Shown piece after piece: positions 8,727-17,223 of a stretch of 64,000 bases of DNA. Source of the DNA: Apibacter muscae (GTDB lineage: Bacteria; Bacteroidota; Bacteroidia; Flavobacteriales; Weeksellaceae); assembly GCF_007845635.1 (NCBI RefSeq), contig NZ_SELG01000041.1, forward strand, positions 62,001 to 126,000, written 5' to 3'. The translations under genes were made by a program, and so were the position numbers. Under the pieces are notes generated by a model. That model saw nothing but the letters and a program-made list of their open reading frames with translations. It ran no database searches and was not told the DNA's origin. The first letter of the stretch is position 1. Each line of letters starts with the position of its first letter.

Positions 8727-9706
8727 CAATAGTCATATTAAACTTTAATGGAACCCAATGGTTTAAAAAATTCCTTTCAGGAATTGTAAATTTTAGTCAA
8801 GGTTACCCCATTTATGTTATAGACAATCATTCAACCGATGATTCCTTAAACTATTTGCAAGTAAACTATCCGGAAATAGGGGTCATAAAAAACCCTAAAA
8901 ATCTAGGCTATGCCGGAGGCTATAATCATGGATTAAAAGAAGTTAAAGAAGAGATTTATTGTTTATTAAATTCTGATGTTCAAGTTACGCCGAACTGGAT
9001 TGATCCTATTTTAAAATTATTTCAAGAGGACGGTGAAATTGTAGCTGTGCAACCTAAAATTCTCAGTTACAAAGAAAAAAATAAATTTGAATTTGCAGGA
9101 GCAGCCGGAGGTTTTCTTGATAATTTAGGATATCCCTTTTGTAGAGGGCGAGTTTTTTTTAGTACAGAAGAAGACATAAGTCAATACAACAATACTTGTG
9201 AAATATTTTGGGCGACAGGCGCATGTTTATTTATAAGAAAGAAAAGTTTTTGGGAACAGAATGGATTTGACGAAGATTTTTTTGCACACATGGAAGAGAT
9301 AGATCTATGTTGGAGATTAAAAAATTCAGGAAAAAAAATTTTTTATTGTGCAGAATCACAGGTTTATCATGTAGGAGGAGGAACCTTAAATCCATACAAT
9401 CCAACCAAAACCTTTTTAAATTTTAGGAATAATCATTTAATGCTATTGAAAAATTTACCATCCTATAAGATCTTTCCAATTATTTTTTTTCGATTAATTT
9501 TAGATGGGCTGGCAGGAATTAAATTTATTTTTACCGATGGTTGGAAACACTGCTGGGCAGTGATTCGGGCACACTTTGCTTTTTATTATTTAATCCCAAA
9601 ATTTCTGAAAAAAAGAAATCCAGGAATAAAAAACTATGGACATAAAAAATTTATAGTCTTTCAATATTTTTTTTATAAACGAAAAACATACAAAAAATTA
9701 AGATAA
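8690..9706 (+). CDS. Glycosyltransferase family 2
   Basis: A 338-residue GT-A fold glycosyltransferase of the rhamnosyltransferase-like GT2 group. LAIVILNFNG (12-21) is the first beta strand with the nucleotide-sugar site, DNHSTDDS follows, NLGYAGGYNHG is the family glycine loop, and LLNSDVQV (near 94) is the DxD-equivalent. ATGACLFIRKKSF and HMEEIDLCWR are the acceptor-side motifs with the ED general-base region. The C-terminal 80 residues are hydrophobic and basic and probably associate with the membrane. Overlap with the acyltransferase gene suggests coupled translation and a role in lipopolysaccharide or glycolipid synthesis. Confidence 0.9.
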   Translation: MEIYQRNRLQTLAIVILNFNGTQWFKKFLSGIVNFSQGYPIYVIDNHSTDDSLNYLQVNYPEIGVIKNPKNLGYAGGYNHGLKEVKEEIYCLLNSDVQVTPNWIDPILKLFQEDGEIVAVQPKILSYKEKNKFEFAGAAGGFLDNLGYPFCRGRVFFSTEEDISQYNNTCEIFWATGACLFIRKKSFWEQNGFDEDFFAHMEEIDLCWRLKNSGKKIFYCAESQVYHVGGGTLNPYNPTKTFLNFRNNHLMLLKNLPSYKIFPIIFFRLILDGLAGIKFIFTDGWKHCWAVIRAHFAFYYLIPKFLKKRNPGIKNYGHKKFIVFQYFFYKRKTYKKLR

Positions 9707-9789
9707 AATTTAATGAATACTAAAATTTTTAAATAAACTTAAAACTAATTTTAGTTTTAATACCTTAGCAAACTATTAAAATTTATAAT

Positions 9790-11004
9790 ATGGAACTGGC
9801 AAGAATACAACAATTGGAGGAGCTTGCAAAGCAATATGGAAATCCTCTTTATATATATGATGGCGATATAATTAAAAGTCAATATAAAAAATTATCAGAA
9901 GCATTTAATAATGTAAAAGAGGTTACTTTTAACTATGCATGTAAAGCCAATACTAATTTAAATATTCTTAAACTAATGAAGAAGTTAGGAACTGGCTTAG
10001 ATGCAGTTTCCTTACAAGAAATACAAATAGGTTTAAAAGCAGGCTTTACTCCCCAAGAAATAATTTTCACCCCCAGCGGTGTAAGTTTTGATGAAGTTAG
10101 AAAAGCTGTAGATTTAGGGGTAAATATCCATATTGATAATTTCCCATTTCTGAAATATTTTGCTGAAGAATTTAGGAACTATCCTATAGGGATTAGAATT
10201 AATCCGCATATTAAAGCTGGAGGTAATGAGAAGATATCCACCGGACATGTAAATTCAAAATTTGGAATTTCCATTGAACAGATCGATGATCTTTTAGAAT
10301 TAAAAAATCAAATTCCTTTAAATGTACAAGGTTTACATATTCACACCGGTTCAGACATTGTTGATATAGATATCTTCTTAAAAGGAGCTGAAGTAATTTT
10401 TGATGTAGCAGAGAAATTTCCTAATTTGAAGTATTTAGATTTCGGTAGTGGATTTAAAGTACCATACAAGGAAGGAGATAAGCAGACAGATATAGAATTA
10501 CTAGGAGAAAAGTTAGGCGAGATATTTAATCAATTTATAGAAAAGTATGGAAAAACTTTAAGACTAATTTTTGAACCAGGGAAATTTTTAGTTAGTCAGT
10601 CAGGGTACTTTCTTGCAGAAGTAAATGTAGTTAAAGAAACACCTTACAATACCTTTGCTTTTGTAAATAGTGGTTTTAATCACTTAATACGCCCCATGTT
10701 CTACAATGCGTATCATCATATAATCAACTTAACTAATCCAAATGCACAAAAGAAAAATTACAACGTAGTGGGATATATATGTGAAACTGATACTTTTGCG
10801 TCGGAAAGGGAAATTTCAGAAATTAGAGAGGGTGATTTATTATGTTTTCTAAACGCAGGAGCATATTCATTTTCTATGTCGTCCAATTACAATTCTAGAT
10901 TAAAACCCGCAGAAATATTAATTATGAATGGTGAACCCCATTTAATTAGAAGAAGAGAGGTTTTAGAAGATATTTTAATGACTACTGAAGAAATAAATTT
11001 ATAA
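9790..11004 (+). CDS. lysA: Diaminopimelate decarboxylase
   Basis: Decarboxylates meso-diaminopimelate to L-lysine, the last step of lysine synthesis, using PLP. The 404 residues show the PLP lysine K52 in YACKANTN, the HIHTGSD motif, the glycine-rich GSGF phosphate-binding loop, EPGKFLVS, and the catalytic CETDTF with the cysteine near 334 that completes the partner active site in the dimer. The start ATG at 9790 gives the normal length. It stands alone in its pathway here and is followed directly by the tRNA-Ser promoter. Confidence 0.95.
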   Translation: MELARIQQLEELAKQYGNPLYIYDGDIIKSQYKKLSEAFNNVKEVTFNYACKANTNLNILKLMKKLGTGLDAVSLQEIQIGLKAGFTPQEIIFTPSGVSFDEVRKAVDLGVNIHIDNFPFLKYFAEEFRNYPIGIRINPHIKAGGNEKISTGHVNSKFGISIEQIDDLLELKNQIPLNVQGLHIHTGSDIVDIDIFLKGAEVIFDVAEKFPNLKYLDFGSGFKVPYKEGDKQTDIELLGEKLGEIFNQFIEKYGKTLRLIFEPGKFLVSQSGYFLAEVNVVKETPYNTFAFVNSGFNHLIRPMFYNAYHHIINLTNPNAQKKNYNVVGYICETDTFASEREISEIREGDLLCFLNAGAYSFSMSSNYNSRLKPAEILIMNGEPHLIRRREVLEDILMTTEEINL

Positions 11005-11018
11005 AAAATTTGAAAAAG

Positions 11019-11049
11019 TTTGGAAAAATAAAAAACTATTGTATATTTG
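11019..11049 (+). promoter_or_regulatory. Consensus promoter for tRNA-Ser
   Basis: TTTG at 11019-11022, a 19-bp spacer and TATATTTG at 11042-11049 match the Bacteroidota primary sigma consensus TTTG-N19-TAnnTTTG exactly. Transcription should start about 7 nt further on, some 40 nt before the mature tRNA 5' end. Confidence 0.75.
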
Positions 11050-11094
11050 CAACCGCTTAACATAACTACTGAAATTATAAATTTCAATAGTATT

Positions 11095-11179
11095 GGAGAG
11101 ATGGCAGAGTGGTCGATTGCGGCGGTCTTGAAAACCGTTGACTGTAACAGGTCCGGGGGTTCGAATCCCTCTCTCTCCG
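11095..11179 (+). tRNA. tRNA-Ser (anticodon UGA)
   Basis: An 85-nt class II tRNA with a long variable arm. The acceptor stem GGAGAGA (11095-11101) pairs with TCTCTCC (11172-11178), the discriminator base is G at 11179, and the T-arm contains GTTCGAATCCC. The anticodon loop CTTGAAA places TGA as anticodon, decoding UCN with preference for UCA. The CCA end is not encoded (next bases are cat). Confidence 0.96.
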
Positions 11180-11183
11180 CATT

Positions 11184-11218
11184 AAAAACCTTACAATTAA
11201 ATATTGTAAGGTTTTTTT
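11184..11218 (+). terminator. Terminator after tRNA-Ser
   Basis: A 14-bp perfect stem (11184-11197 with 11203-11216, left arm aaaaaccttacaat) and 5-nt loop, ending in seven T's. Confidence 0.9.
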
Positions 11219-11470
11219 ATTAGATTACTTAATGTTTTTATTAAGTAAGTATAAATTTTTATTGTTTAAATTTTCAATTCATTTAAAATACATTATTTGA
11301 AAAAAGTTGTTTATAACTTAATAACTTATTTCAAATTGTAACAGTTGTAAAAATAAAATCTCAAAAAAATATATCACATAATATCCGATAATTTCAAAAC
11401 GCTTATATTATTAGATATATTTAAAATTTAAAATTATTTAAACTCATATATATAGTATCTTAATGAATCT

Positions 11471-12097
11471 TTAAGGATGATATGCTTTCTTATATTTTAA
11501 TTGTAATATTTGACGATTCTGAATTTTAGATAGAGTTAATAGCATGGTTATAGATCCAATGAAGGCACAAAACATATCGGATTGAGTATCCCATATAAAT
11601 CCTTGTATACCTAAAAAATCTTCAGTTCCTCCGTAGGAAAAAATTGATATACACCATTCTAAAAATTCATAAAAAGCACTAATAGCTAAACATATACATA
11701 TCACTAAAAAAGGAATCCAATTTTTATTTTGTACAATTTTTAAACGAATTAATATTTCCCTAGATATAAGTGCCGGTACAAACCCTTGAGCAAAATGTCC
11801 AAGTTTATCATAGTTATTTCTACCAGAATTAGTGAATAAATCAAAATAAGGTACACGAGCGTATGAATAATGAGCGCCTATAAATAGAATAATAAAATGA
11901 ATAAGAATAAATATATATGTAATATTTGTAAATCTAAATCTTCTATATGAAAACAATAAAATAATTATTCCTAAAAAACAAAATCCTGATTCTAAGATCC
12001 ATAATGATAATTCATAAGGTTTATAAATAGAACAAACTGCTGTAATTGAGAAAATCAGTAAGTAAAAAAGCACATAGTAATTTTTAGAGTATATCAT
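11471..12097 (-). CDS. DUF2238 (YjdF-type) membrane protein
   Basis: A 208-residue integral membrane protein with about six hydrophobic segments. Recognisable DUF2238 motifs are YDKLGHFAQGFVPALISRE in the middle and FLGIQGFIWDTQSDM near the end. These conserved charged residues between helices are typical of the family, whose function is unknown. The N-terminal part also follows the family pattern, so the gene looks complete. It is transcribed alone, convergent with tRNA-Ser and its terminator. Confidence 0.88.
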   Translation of the reverse strand: MIYSKNYYVLFYLLIFSITAVCSIYKPYELSLWILESGFCFLGIIILLFSYRRFRFTNITYIFILIHFIILFIGAHYSYARVPYFDLFTNSGRNNYDKLGHFAQGFVPALISREILIRLKIVQNKNWIPFLVICICLAISAFYEFLEWCISIFSYGGTEDFLGIQGFIWDTQSDMFCAFIGSITMLLTLSKIQNRQILQLKYKKAYHP

Positions 12098-12261
12098 ATA
12101 GTTTTTTTATGTATGGAATAATGACATAAACGAAGAATATAAAATTTAAATCATAAAAAATATAAAAGGATTAAATTTGTAAATAAGGATTTTCTATGTT
12201 TGAATAATTTATTTACACATGTGTTAATATACAATTAACTAAATTAATAATAAGATTTAGT

Positions 12262-12269
12262 ATTATAAA
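12262..12269. repeat. Target-site duplication, left copy
   Basis: ATTATAAA immediately outside the left inverted repeat; the identical 8-mer is at 12466-12473 outside the right one. Confidence 0.7.
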
Positions 12270-12465
12270 ACCCATGGTGCATTTAGAAAAAAAATAAATG
12301 TTACTGATTATCAGTGAAATAATATTTTCAATTTTAATGATTATATTCAAAATAACCTCAAAACACTTAAAAATTTAAAATCAGAATAACAAATAATTTT
12401 GAGTAATAAATATAAGTGATTAATATTCAATATATTATATTTTAATTTCTAAATGCACCACGGGT
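12270..12465. mobile_element. MITE-like element, 196 bp, with target duplication
   Basis: The ends are near-perfect 20-bp inverted repeats: 12270-12289 begins ACCCATGGTGCATTTAGAAA and the complement of 12446-12465 differs only at position 5 (G for A). The element is flanked by an 8-bp direct repeat ATTATAAA at 12262-12269 and 12466-12473, as expected for a transposition target duplication. The 156-bp interior is AT-rich, with no ORF. It is therefore probably a non-autonomous element mobilised by a transposase encoded elsewhere. ACCC termini with 7-9 bp AT-rich duplications recall the IS982 family, but this assignment is from memory and weak. Confidence 0.78.
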
Positions 12466-12473
12466 ATTATAAA
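12466..12473. repeat. Target-site duplication, right copy
   Basis: ATTATAAA immediately outside the right inverted repeat, identical to 12262-12269. Confidence 0.7.
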
Positions 12474-12529
12474 GTATAGTATTATTATATTTATATAAAA
12501 ACTGTATTATCCAAAATAACACTTCATAA

Positions 12530-13300
12530 TCATATAGAAAAATTCCAATTTTTAATAGTATCTATAAAACTGTAGGCAGTTAAATCAAATTGAACAGGTA
12601 CTATGCTTATATAATTTTCGCTTAAAGCCTCTTCATCAGTTCCGTTTTCATAATTCTTATTCTTCCAGCTTCCTGTTAACCAATAATAATTTTGTCCTCT
12701 AGGATCTACTCTTTTTAGAAATTCTTCTTCCCAATAAGCACGAGCCTGTTTACATATTTTAACGCCTTGTATTTCCTTTTCATCAGCCTTAGGAATATTA
12801 ACGTTTAATACAATGTCTTTAGGTAAACCTTCTTTAAGAACATTTAAAGCAATTGATTTAATATAATTACTTGCAGCTTTAAAATTTGCATTATGTGAAT
12901 AATCACACAAAGAAAAACCTATTGCCGGAATACCTTCAATTCCAGCTTCTATGGCTGCCGACATGGTGCCTGAATAAAGTATATTGATGGAGGAATTTGA
13001 ACCATGATTTATTCCAGAAACACATAAGTCTGGTTTTTTTGGCAAAATTTTATTAACAGCCAATTTTACACAATCGGCTGGGGTACCACTACATGCCCAT
13101 TCAAAAGAAGAATTGTCAGAATAAATTTCTTCAACTCTTAAAGTTGAGTTTATAGTAACAGCATGTCCCATGCCGCTTTGTGGTTTATCTGGAGCAACCA
13201 CGTATACAGTCCCAATTTCTTTCATGATCAATATGAGTTCTCGAATACCCGGAGCAGCAATTCCATCATCGTTGGTAACTAAAATTATAGGTTTAGACAT
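12530..13300 (-). CDS. surE: 5'/3'-nucleotidase SurE
   Basis: Dephosphorylates nucleoside 5'- and 3'-monophosphates; a survival protein in stationary phase. The N-terminal ILVTNDDGI (6-14) supplies the metal-binding D11 and D12, SGMGHAVT and SGINHGSN are the other conserved active-site loops, and SGTMSAAIEAG follows. The length of 256 residues is normal. It is transcribed divergently from the tail-specific protease gene, and a -7-like TAATTTTG lies 30 bp upstream on the minus strand (13330-13337), without a clear -33 element. Confidence 0.96.
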   Translation of the reverse strand: MSKPIILVTNDDGIAAPGIRELILIMKEIGTVYVVAPDKPQSGMGHAVTINSTLRVEEIYSDNSSFEWACSGTPADCVKLAVNKILPKKPDLCVSGINHGSNSSINILYSGTMSAAIEAGIEGIPAIGFSLCDYSHNANFKAASNYIKSIALNVLKEGLPKDIVLNVNIPKADEKEIQGVKICKQARAYWEEEFLKRVDPRGQNYYWLTGSWKNKNYENGTDEEALSENYISIVPVQFDLTAYSFIDTIKNWNFSI

Positions 13301-13362
13301 ATATTAGATATTTGTTTACTTATTTGATGCAAAATTAGTATTTTCTATTGTAGAAATAATCT

Positions 13363-13370
13363 TATATTTG
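13363..13370 (+). promoter_or_regulatory. Possible -7 box for the tail-specific protease gene
   Basis: TATATTTG matches TAnnTTTG and lies 29 bp before the ATG. The -33 TTTG is missing at the right distance. Confidence 0.4.
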
Positions 13371-13399
13371 GTAATTACAATTAAATTATAAAAATTAAT

Positions 13400-15529
13400 A
13401 TGTTTAATTTTAGAAAAACTTGGATTTTTTTATCGTTATGTTCTATGAGTTTATTAGCGTTTTGTTTTAATGCATCCTCTAAGGACGATAACGAGAAAGA
13501 AATATTTAAAAGAGTTAGAGAAACCTTACTATATGCAAGTTACTCACCTAAAAATTTAAATGAACAATATTCCAAAGATGTATATAAAAAATACATGGAG
13601 GATTTAGATCCTTTTAAAAGATATTTTTTAAAAGCAGACATCAATGAATTTAAAAAACATGAAGGAAAGATGAGTGATATGCTTATCAACGAAGATGTTT
13701 CCTTTTATCATTTAACCATTGATCGATTATATAAGAGGATAAACGAGTCAGAAAATTATGTAAATGAAATATTTAAGGAACCTCTTTCACTTAATGAAGA
13801 TGAATTTTTTTTAACGGATGATAAAAAAAGAGATTTTCCTGCAAATGAAAAAGAAGCTAAAGATTATTGGAGAAAGTATATTAAATATAGAGTACTTCAG
13901 GAGATATTTAATGCGCAAAAGCAAAAAGACAGCGTAAATGACTCTATCAAAATTTCTAAATTAGAGAATAAAGAAAAAACTAAGCCTCAAACTAAAGAGG
14001 AAATTGAAGCTGATGCAATTAAAAAAGTAAAAGAGAACCTAGGTGAGTATTTCAGACAAGTTAAGCTTAGAAAAAAATCAGATTTATTTTCAATCTTTAT
14101 TAATGCTTATACAGAAGTTTTTGATGTTCATACTACCTATTTTTCACCTAAAGACAAAGATAATTTTAACTCTAGTATGAGCGGTAAAATTATTGGAATA
14201 GGCGCTACACTACAAGATATAAAAGGATATCCAACCATAAAAGAATTGGTGATAGGAGGACCTGCATGGAAGTCTAAAGAAATAGAAGCAGGTGATAAAA
14301 TTATTAAAGTACAACAAGGCAAAAAAGGAGAACCTGTAAGTGTAGTAGGTATGTTGTTGGACGATGCAATTCGGCTTATTAGAGGGGAGGAAAAATCTAC
14401 GGTAGTATTAACGGTTGAGAAGAAAGATGGCAGTACCAAAAACGTAACCCTAGTTAGAGAAGAAATTGAAATCCAAGAAACTTTCGTTAGAAGTGCTATT
14501 ATTACTGATGAAAAAGGAAATAAATTTGGTATTTTATACTTACCGGAGTTTTATGTAAACCTTGAAGGAAATTCTAAAGGTGGTAGAGATTGTTCGGATG
14601 ATATTAAACGTGAAATTAATGAATTAAAAAAACAAGGGATAACTGGATTAATCATGGATGTAAGAAATAATGGGGGAGGATCTTTATCCGAGGTTTTAGA
14701 TATTACGGGCTTATTTGTTGGATCTGGACCTGTGGTACAGGTAAAGGATTCTAATGGGAAAATTAAGGTTCTTGAAACTAAAGAAAAGGAAATTGTTTGG
14801 GACGGACCATTAGTAGTTATGACTAATGAACTTTCTGCTTCGGCATCGGAAATTTTAGCAGGCGCTTTGCAAGACTACAAAAGAGCAGTTATAGTAGGAC
14901 CAGAACAAACTTATGGGAAAGGGACGGTACAAACCATTTATCCTTTAGATAGATTCAGTATGGGAGATGATAAATACGGAGCTTTAAAAGTTACCATCCA
15001 GAAATTTTATAGAATTAATGGAAGTTCAACACAACTAAGAGGTGTAAATTCAGACATTGTAATTCCCGATATACTAACCTATTCAGATATTTTTGAAAAA
15101 TCTCAAAAATTTGCATTGCCTTGGGATCAAATATCAACAACCCAATATACCACTTGGCAAGGAACTCCAAAAATTGATTATACCTATATTAAAGAAAAAA
15201 GTAAAGAAAGATTAAAAGGAAGTTCTTACATTTCATCCATTGAAGCGATAGGGAATTGGACGAAAGAGCTGGATAAAATTGATAAAATTTCTTTGTCCTA
15301 TGATAAATTTATGGATGAAATGGAAAAAAGAAGCCAGCAAGGAAAAAAATATGAGAAAGACATTACATTTGATGCTAAAATAAAAGTTGAGGCGCCTAGC
15401 TATGAGCTGGTTAAGTTTAAACAAGATACAGTTCTAAAAGCGAAGAGAGAGGATTGGTACAAGGGTATGAAAAAAGATTTTAATTTGCGAGAATCCATCA
15501 ATGTCTTAAATGATATTATAAAAAAATAA
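13400..15529 (+). CDS. prc: C-terminal (tail-specific) processing protease, S41 family
   Basis: A 709-residue periplasmic serine protease that trims C-termini of envelope proteins. A signal peptide (about 1-24) precedes an alpha-helical N-terminal region, a PDZ domain around 260-340, the S41 catalytic domain, and a long C-terminal extension as in E. coli Prc. The Ser/Lys dyad is visible: serine near 480 in ELSASASEILAGAL and lysine near 505 in QTYGKGTVQ. GYPTI and the DVRNNGGGSL oxyanion loop are also present. Transcribed alone with its own terminator. Confidence 0.95.
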   Translation: MFNFRKTWIFLSLCSMSLLAFCFNASSKDDNEKEIFKRVRETLLYASYSPKNLNEQYSKDVYKKYMEDLDPFKRYFLKADINEFKKHEGKMSDMLINEDVSFYHLTIDRLYKRINESENYVNEIFKEPLSLNEDEFFLTDDKKRDFPANEKEAKDYWRKYIKYRVLQEIFNAQKQKDSVNDSIKISKLENKEKTKPQTKEEIEADAIKKVKENLGEYFRQVKLRKKSDLFSIFINAYTEVFDVHTTYFSPKDKDNFNSSMSGKIIGIGATLQDIKGYPTIKELVIGGPAWKSKEIEAGDKIIKVQQGKKGEPVSVVGMLLDDAIRLIRGEEKSTVVLTVEKKDGSTKNVTLVREEIEIQETFVRSAIITDEKGNKFGILYLPEFYVNLEGNSKGGRDCSDDIKREINELKKQGITGLIMDVRNNGGGSLSEVLDITGLFVGSGPVVQVKDSNGKIKVLETKEKEIVWDGPLVVMTNELSASASEILAGALQDYKRAVIVGPEQTYGKGTVQTIYPLDRFSMGDDKYGALKVTIQKFYRINGSSTQLRGVNSDIVIPDILTYSDIFEKSQKFALPWDQISTTQYTTWQGTPKIDYTYIKEKSKERLKGSSYISSIEAIGNWTKELDKIDKISLSYDKFMDEMEKRSQQGKKYEKDITFDAKIKVEAPSYELVKFKQDTVLKAKREDWYKGMKKDFNLRESINVLNDIIKK

Positions 15530-15553
15530 AGTTTAGATTTAAAAATTATTCAT

Positions 15554-15589
15554 AAAATCTCTATTTAATAATAAATAGAGATTTTTTTT
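15554..15589 (+). terminator. Terminator after prc
   Basis: A 14-bp perfect stem (15554-15567 with 15572-15585, core tctctattta) and 4-nt loop, followed by T's. Confidence 0.88.
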
Positions 15590-15667
15590 GTGAATAATTT
15601 TTTTATAATTGAAGTATATTTTATTAAGAATTATGTGATACTTTTACAAACTTTTTATATTATAATC

Positions 15668-17149
15668 ATGAAAAAAAATAAATTATTAATTAGTATCCTA
15701 CTTATAATTATAATAAAAGCATTATTTCTATTAACAAAACATATACAAGAAGATGCCTTTATTACTTGGAGAGTAGCTCAGAATATTTTAGATTATGGAG
15801 TTTATGGTTTTAACGGTGATGAAAGAATTTCCTCATCTACCACTCACTTATACGTGTTTATAAGTATAATATTTAAATTAATTTTTTCAGAAAATTTTAT
15901 TTATCCTCTAATAATTTTTAATAGTATAATTTATACATGGGGAACTAAAATACTCTCAGACATATTAACAGGCAATGATAATGTAAAAATATTATTCATA
16001 TTTTTTGCAAATTTTTTACCACCTGCAATTAAAATTTCCATTTTAGGAATGGAATTTGGATTAATATTTTTCCTCTATGTTTTATTTTTAAAATACGCAG
16101 TTTTATTACGAAGAAACTGGGCATTTTTGCTTTTACCCATTCTAATATCATGGACGCGATTAGATGCGGCAATGTTTTTATTAATTAACTTTTTTTATGA
16201 TTTATTCCGATATAGAAAACCAAATTATTTCTTTATATTATCTGGAATTCTAAGTGTAATAACAATACTTGGATTCAATTATTTTTACTTTCATGAAATT
16301 ATAAATAATACAATAGTTGCTAAAAGATTAGCCTATGCCAATGAAGCTGATAATTTCATGAGTAAGTTTATTGGAATGTTGAATAATACTAATTATTATT
16401 CCATGCTAAAAATTCCGTTAAATATATTGAAAATAAACATTTTCCTAATAATTACTATTTTTTTGTCCATCTTTTCATTCTATAAAATAAGTAAAAACCT
16501 AAACAGAGAACAGAAGTATATCTTATCCATTATTTACACCTATGCTTGGGTTAGAATGGTAGTTTTTGGATTTGCTAATAGTTGGTTTGATTGGTACTAT
16601 TGGATACCACAGATATTTATGTTTATTCCTATAATTTTATATTTCATACAAGATTTAAATAAAACTAAGATTATAACATATATAGTAATATTCTTTATTC
16701 CCTTAGTGGCTTATCAAACAGTACATTCTATAGCTACAGGGCATGGAGAATGGTATTATAATAGAAAAGTAGGATTATATTTAGATAGTATTGAACCAGA
16801 TAAATCAAAAACTGTTTTTTTAGAACCGGCAGGTTACATACCATATTTCTCAAAACTAAAAGCTATTGACTACGTAGGTTTGGTAGATAAAAGAGTATTA
16901 GAAGAATTTAAAATTAAAGGGAATAATGTTGCAGAAAGTGTCATTAAGAAATATCAACCTGATTATATTTTAGAAGATAATAAACCTATGTTTAAAGGTG
17001 ATATTTCAATAGAGGAATCATCCAAATATAAGCTTATAAAAGAATTTCATATTTTGCAAAATGCAAAATCAGACAATTTTATATTAGATAAAATATATAA
17101 ACTTAAGCCTTCAGGAAGAGATTATTATTTATATAAGAGGATAAACTAA
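15668..17149 (+). CDS. Polytopic membrane protein, glycosyltransferase-like
   Basis: A 493-residue protein with about ten hydrophobic segments followed by a soluble C-terminal domain of roughly 110 residues. The early acidic motif QEDAFITWRVAQN after the first helix resembles the catalytic Asp/Glu loop of GT-C (PMT/ArnT-type) lipid-linked glycosyltransferases, and the C-terminal ALDYVGL-like part (KAIDYVGLVDKR) is shared with uncharacterised flavobacterial GT-C-like proteins. I choose ATG at 15668: a longer in-frame GTG frame begins at 15590, but that start overlaps the prc terminator. The substrate is unknown. Confidence 0.72.
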   Translation: MKKNKLLISILLIIIIKALFLLTKHIQEDAFITWRVAQNILDYGVYGFNGDERISSSTTHLYVFISIIFKLIFSENFIYPLIIFNSIIYTWGTKILSDILTGNDNVKILFIFFANFLPPAIKISILGMEFGLIFFLYVLFLKYAVLLRRNWAFLLLPILISWTRLDAAMFLLINFFYDLFRYRKPNYFFILSGILSVITILGFNYFYFHEIINNTIVAKRLAYANEADNFMSKFIGMLNNTNYYSMLKIPLNILKINIFLIITIFLSIFSFYKISKNLNREQKYILSIIYTYAWVRMVVFGFANSWFDWYYWIPQIFMFIPIILYFIQDLNKTKIITYIVIFFIPLVAYQTVHSIATGHGEWYYNRKVGLYLDSIEPDKSKTVFLEPAGYIPYFSKLKAIDYVGLVDKRVLEEFKIKGNNVAESVIKKYQPDYILEDNKPMFKGDISIEESSKYKLIKEFHILQNAKSDNFILDKIYKLKPSGRDYYLYKRIN

Positions 17150-17223
17150 ATTCATGTCTCTGTTTTTATTTTATAATTTTATTATATTTATCCTTAAAAA
17201 GGATTAAAATGTAAGAATTTTAT

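Larger units (their letters stand above)
12098..12529. other. Intergenic region holding a MITE-like element
   Basis: 432 bp between the start of the DUF2238 gene and the end of surE. It holds the inverted-repeat element at 12270-12465 described separately. The remaining sequence is AT-rich and has no ORF of note. Confidence 0.6.

Noticed and set aside
11180-11470. Integration site at tRNA-Ser
   Set aside because: The tRNA 3' end is not repeated downstream and no mobile genes follow; only its terminator and the convergent DUF2238 gene are present.
15590-15667. N-terminal extension of the membrane glycosyltransferase-like protein from GTG
   Set aside because: It begins directly at the T-tail of the prc terminator; the ATG at 15668 begins a normal first helix.
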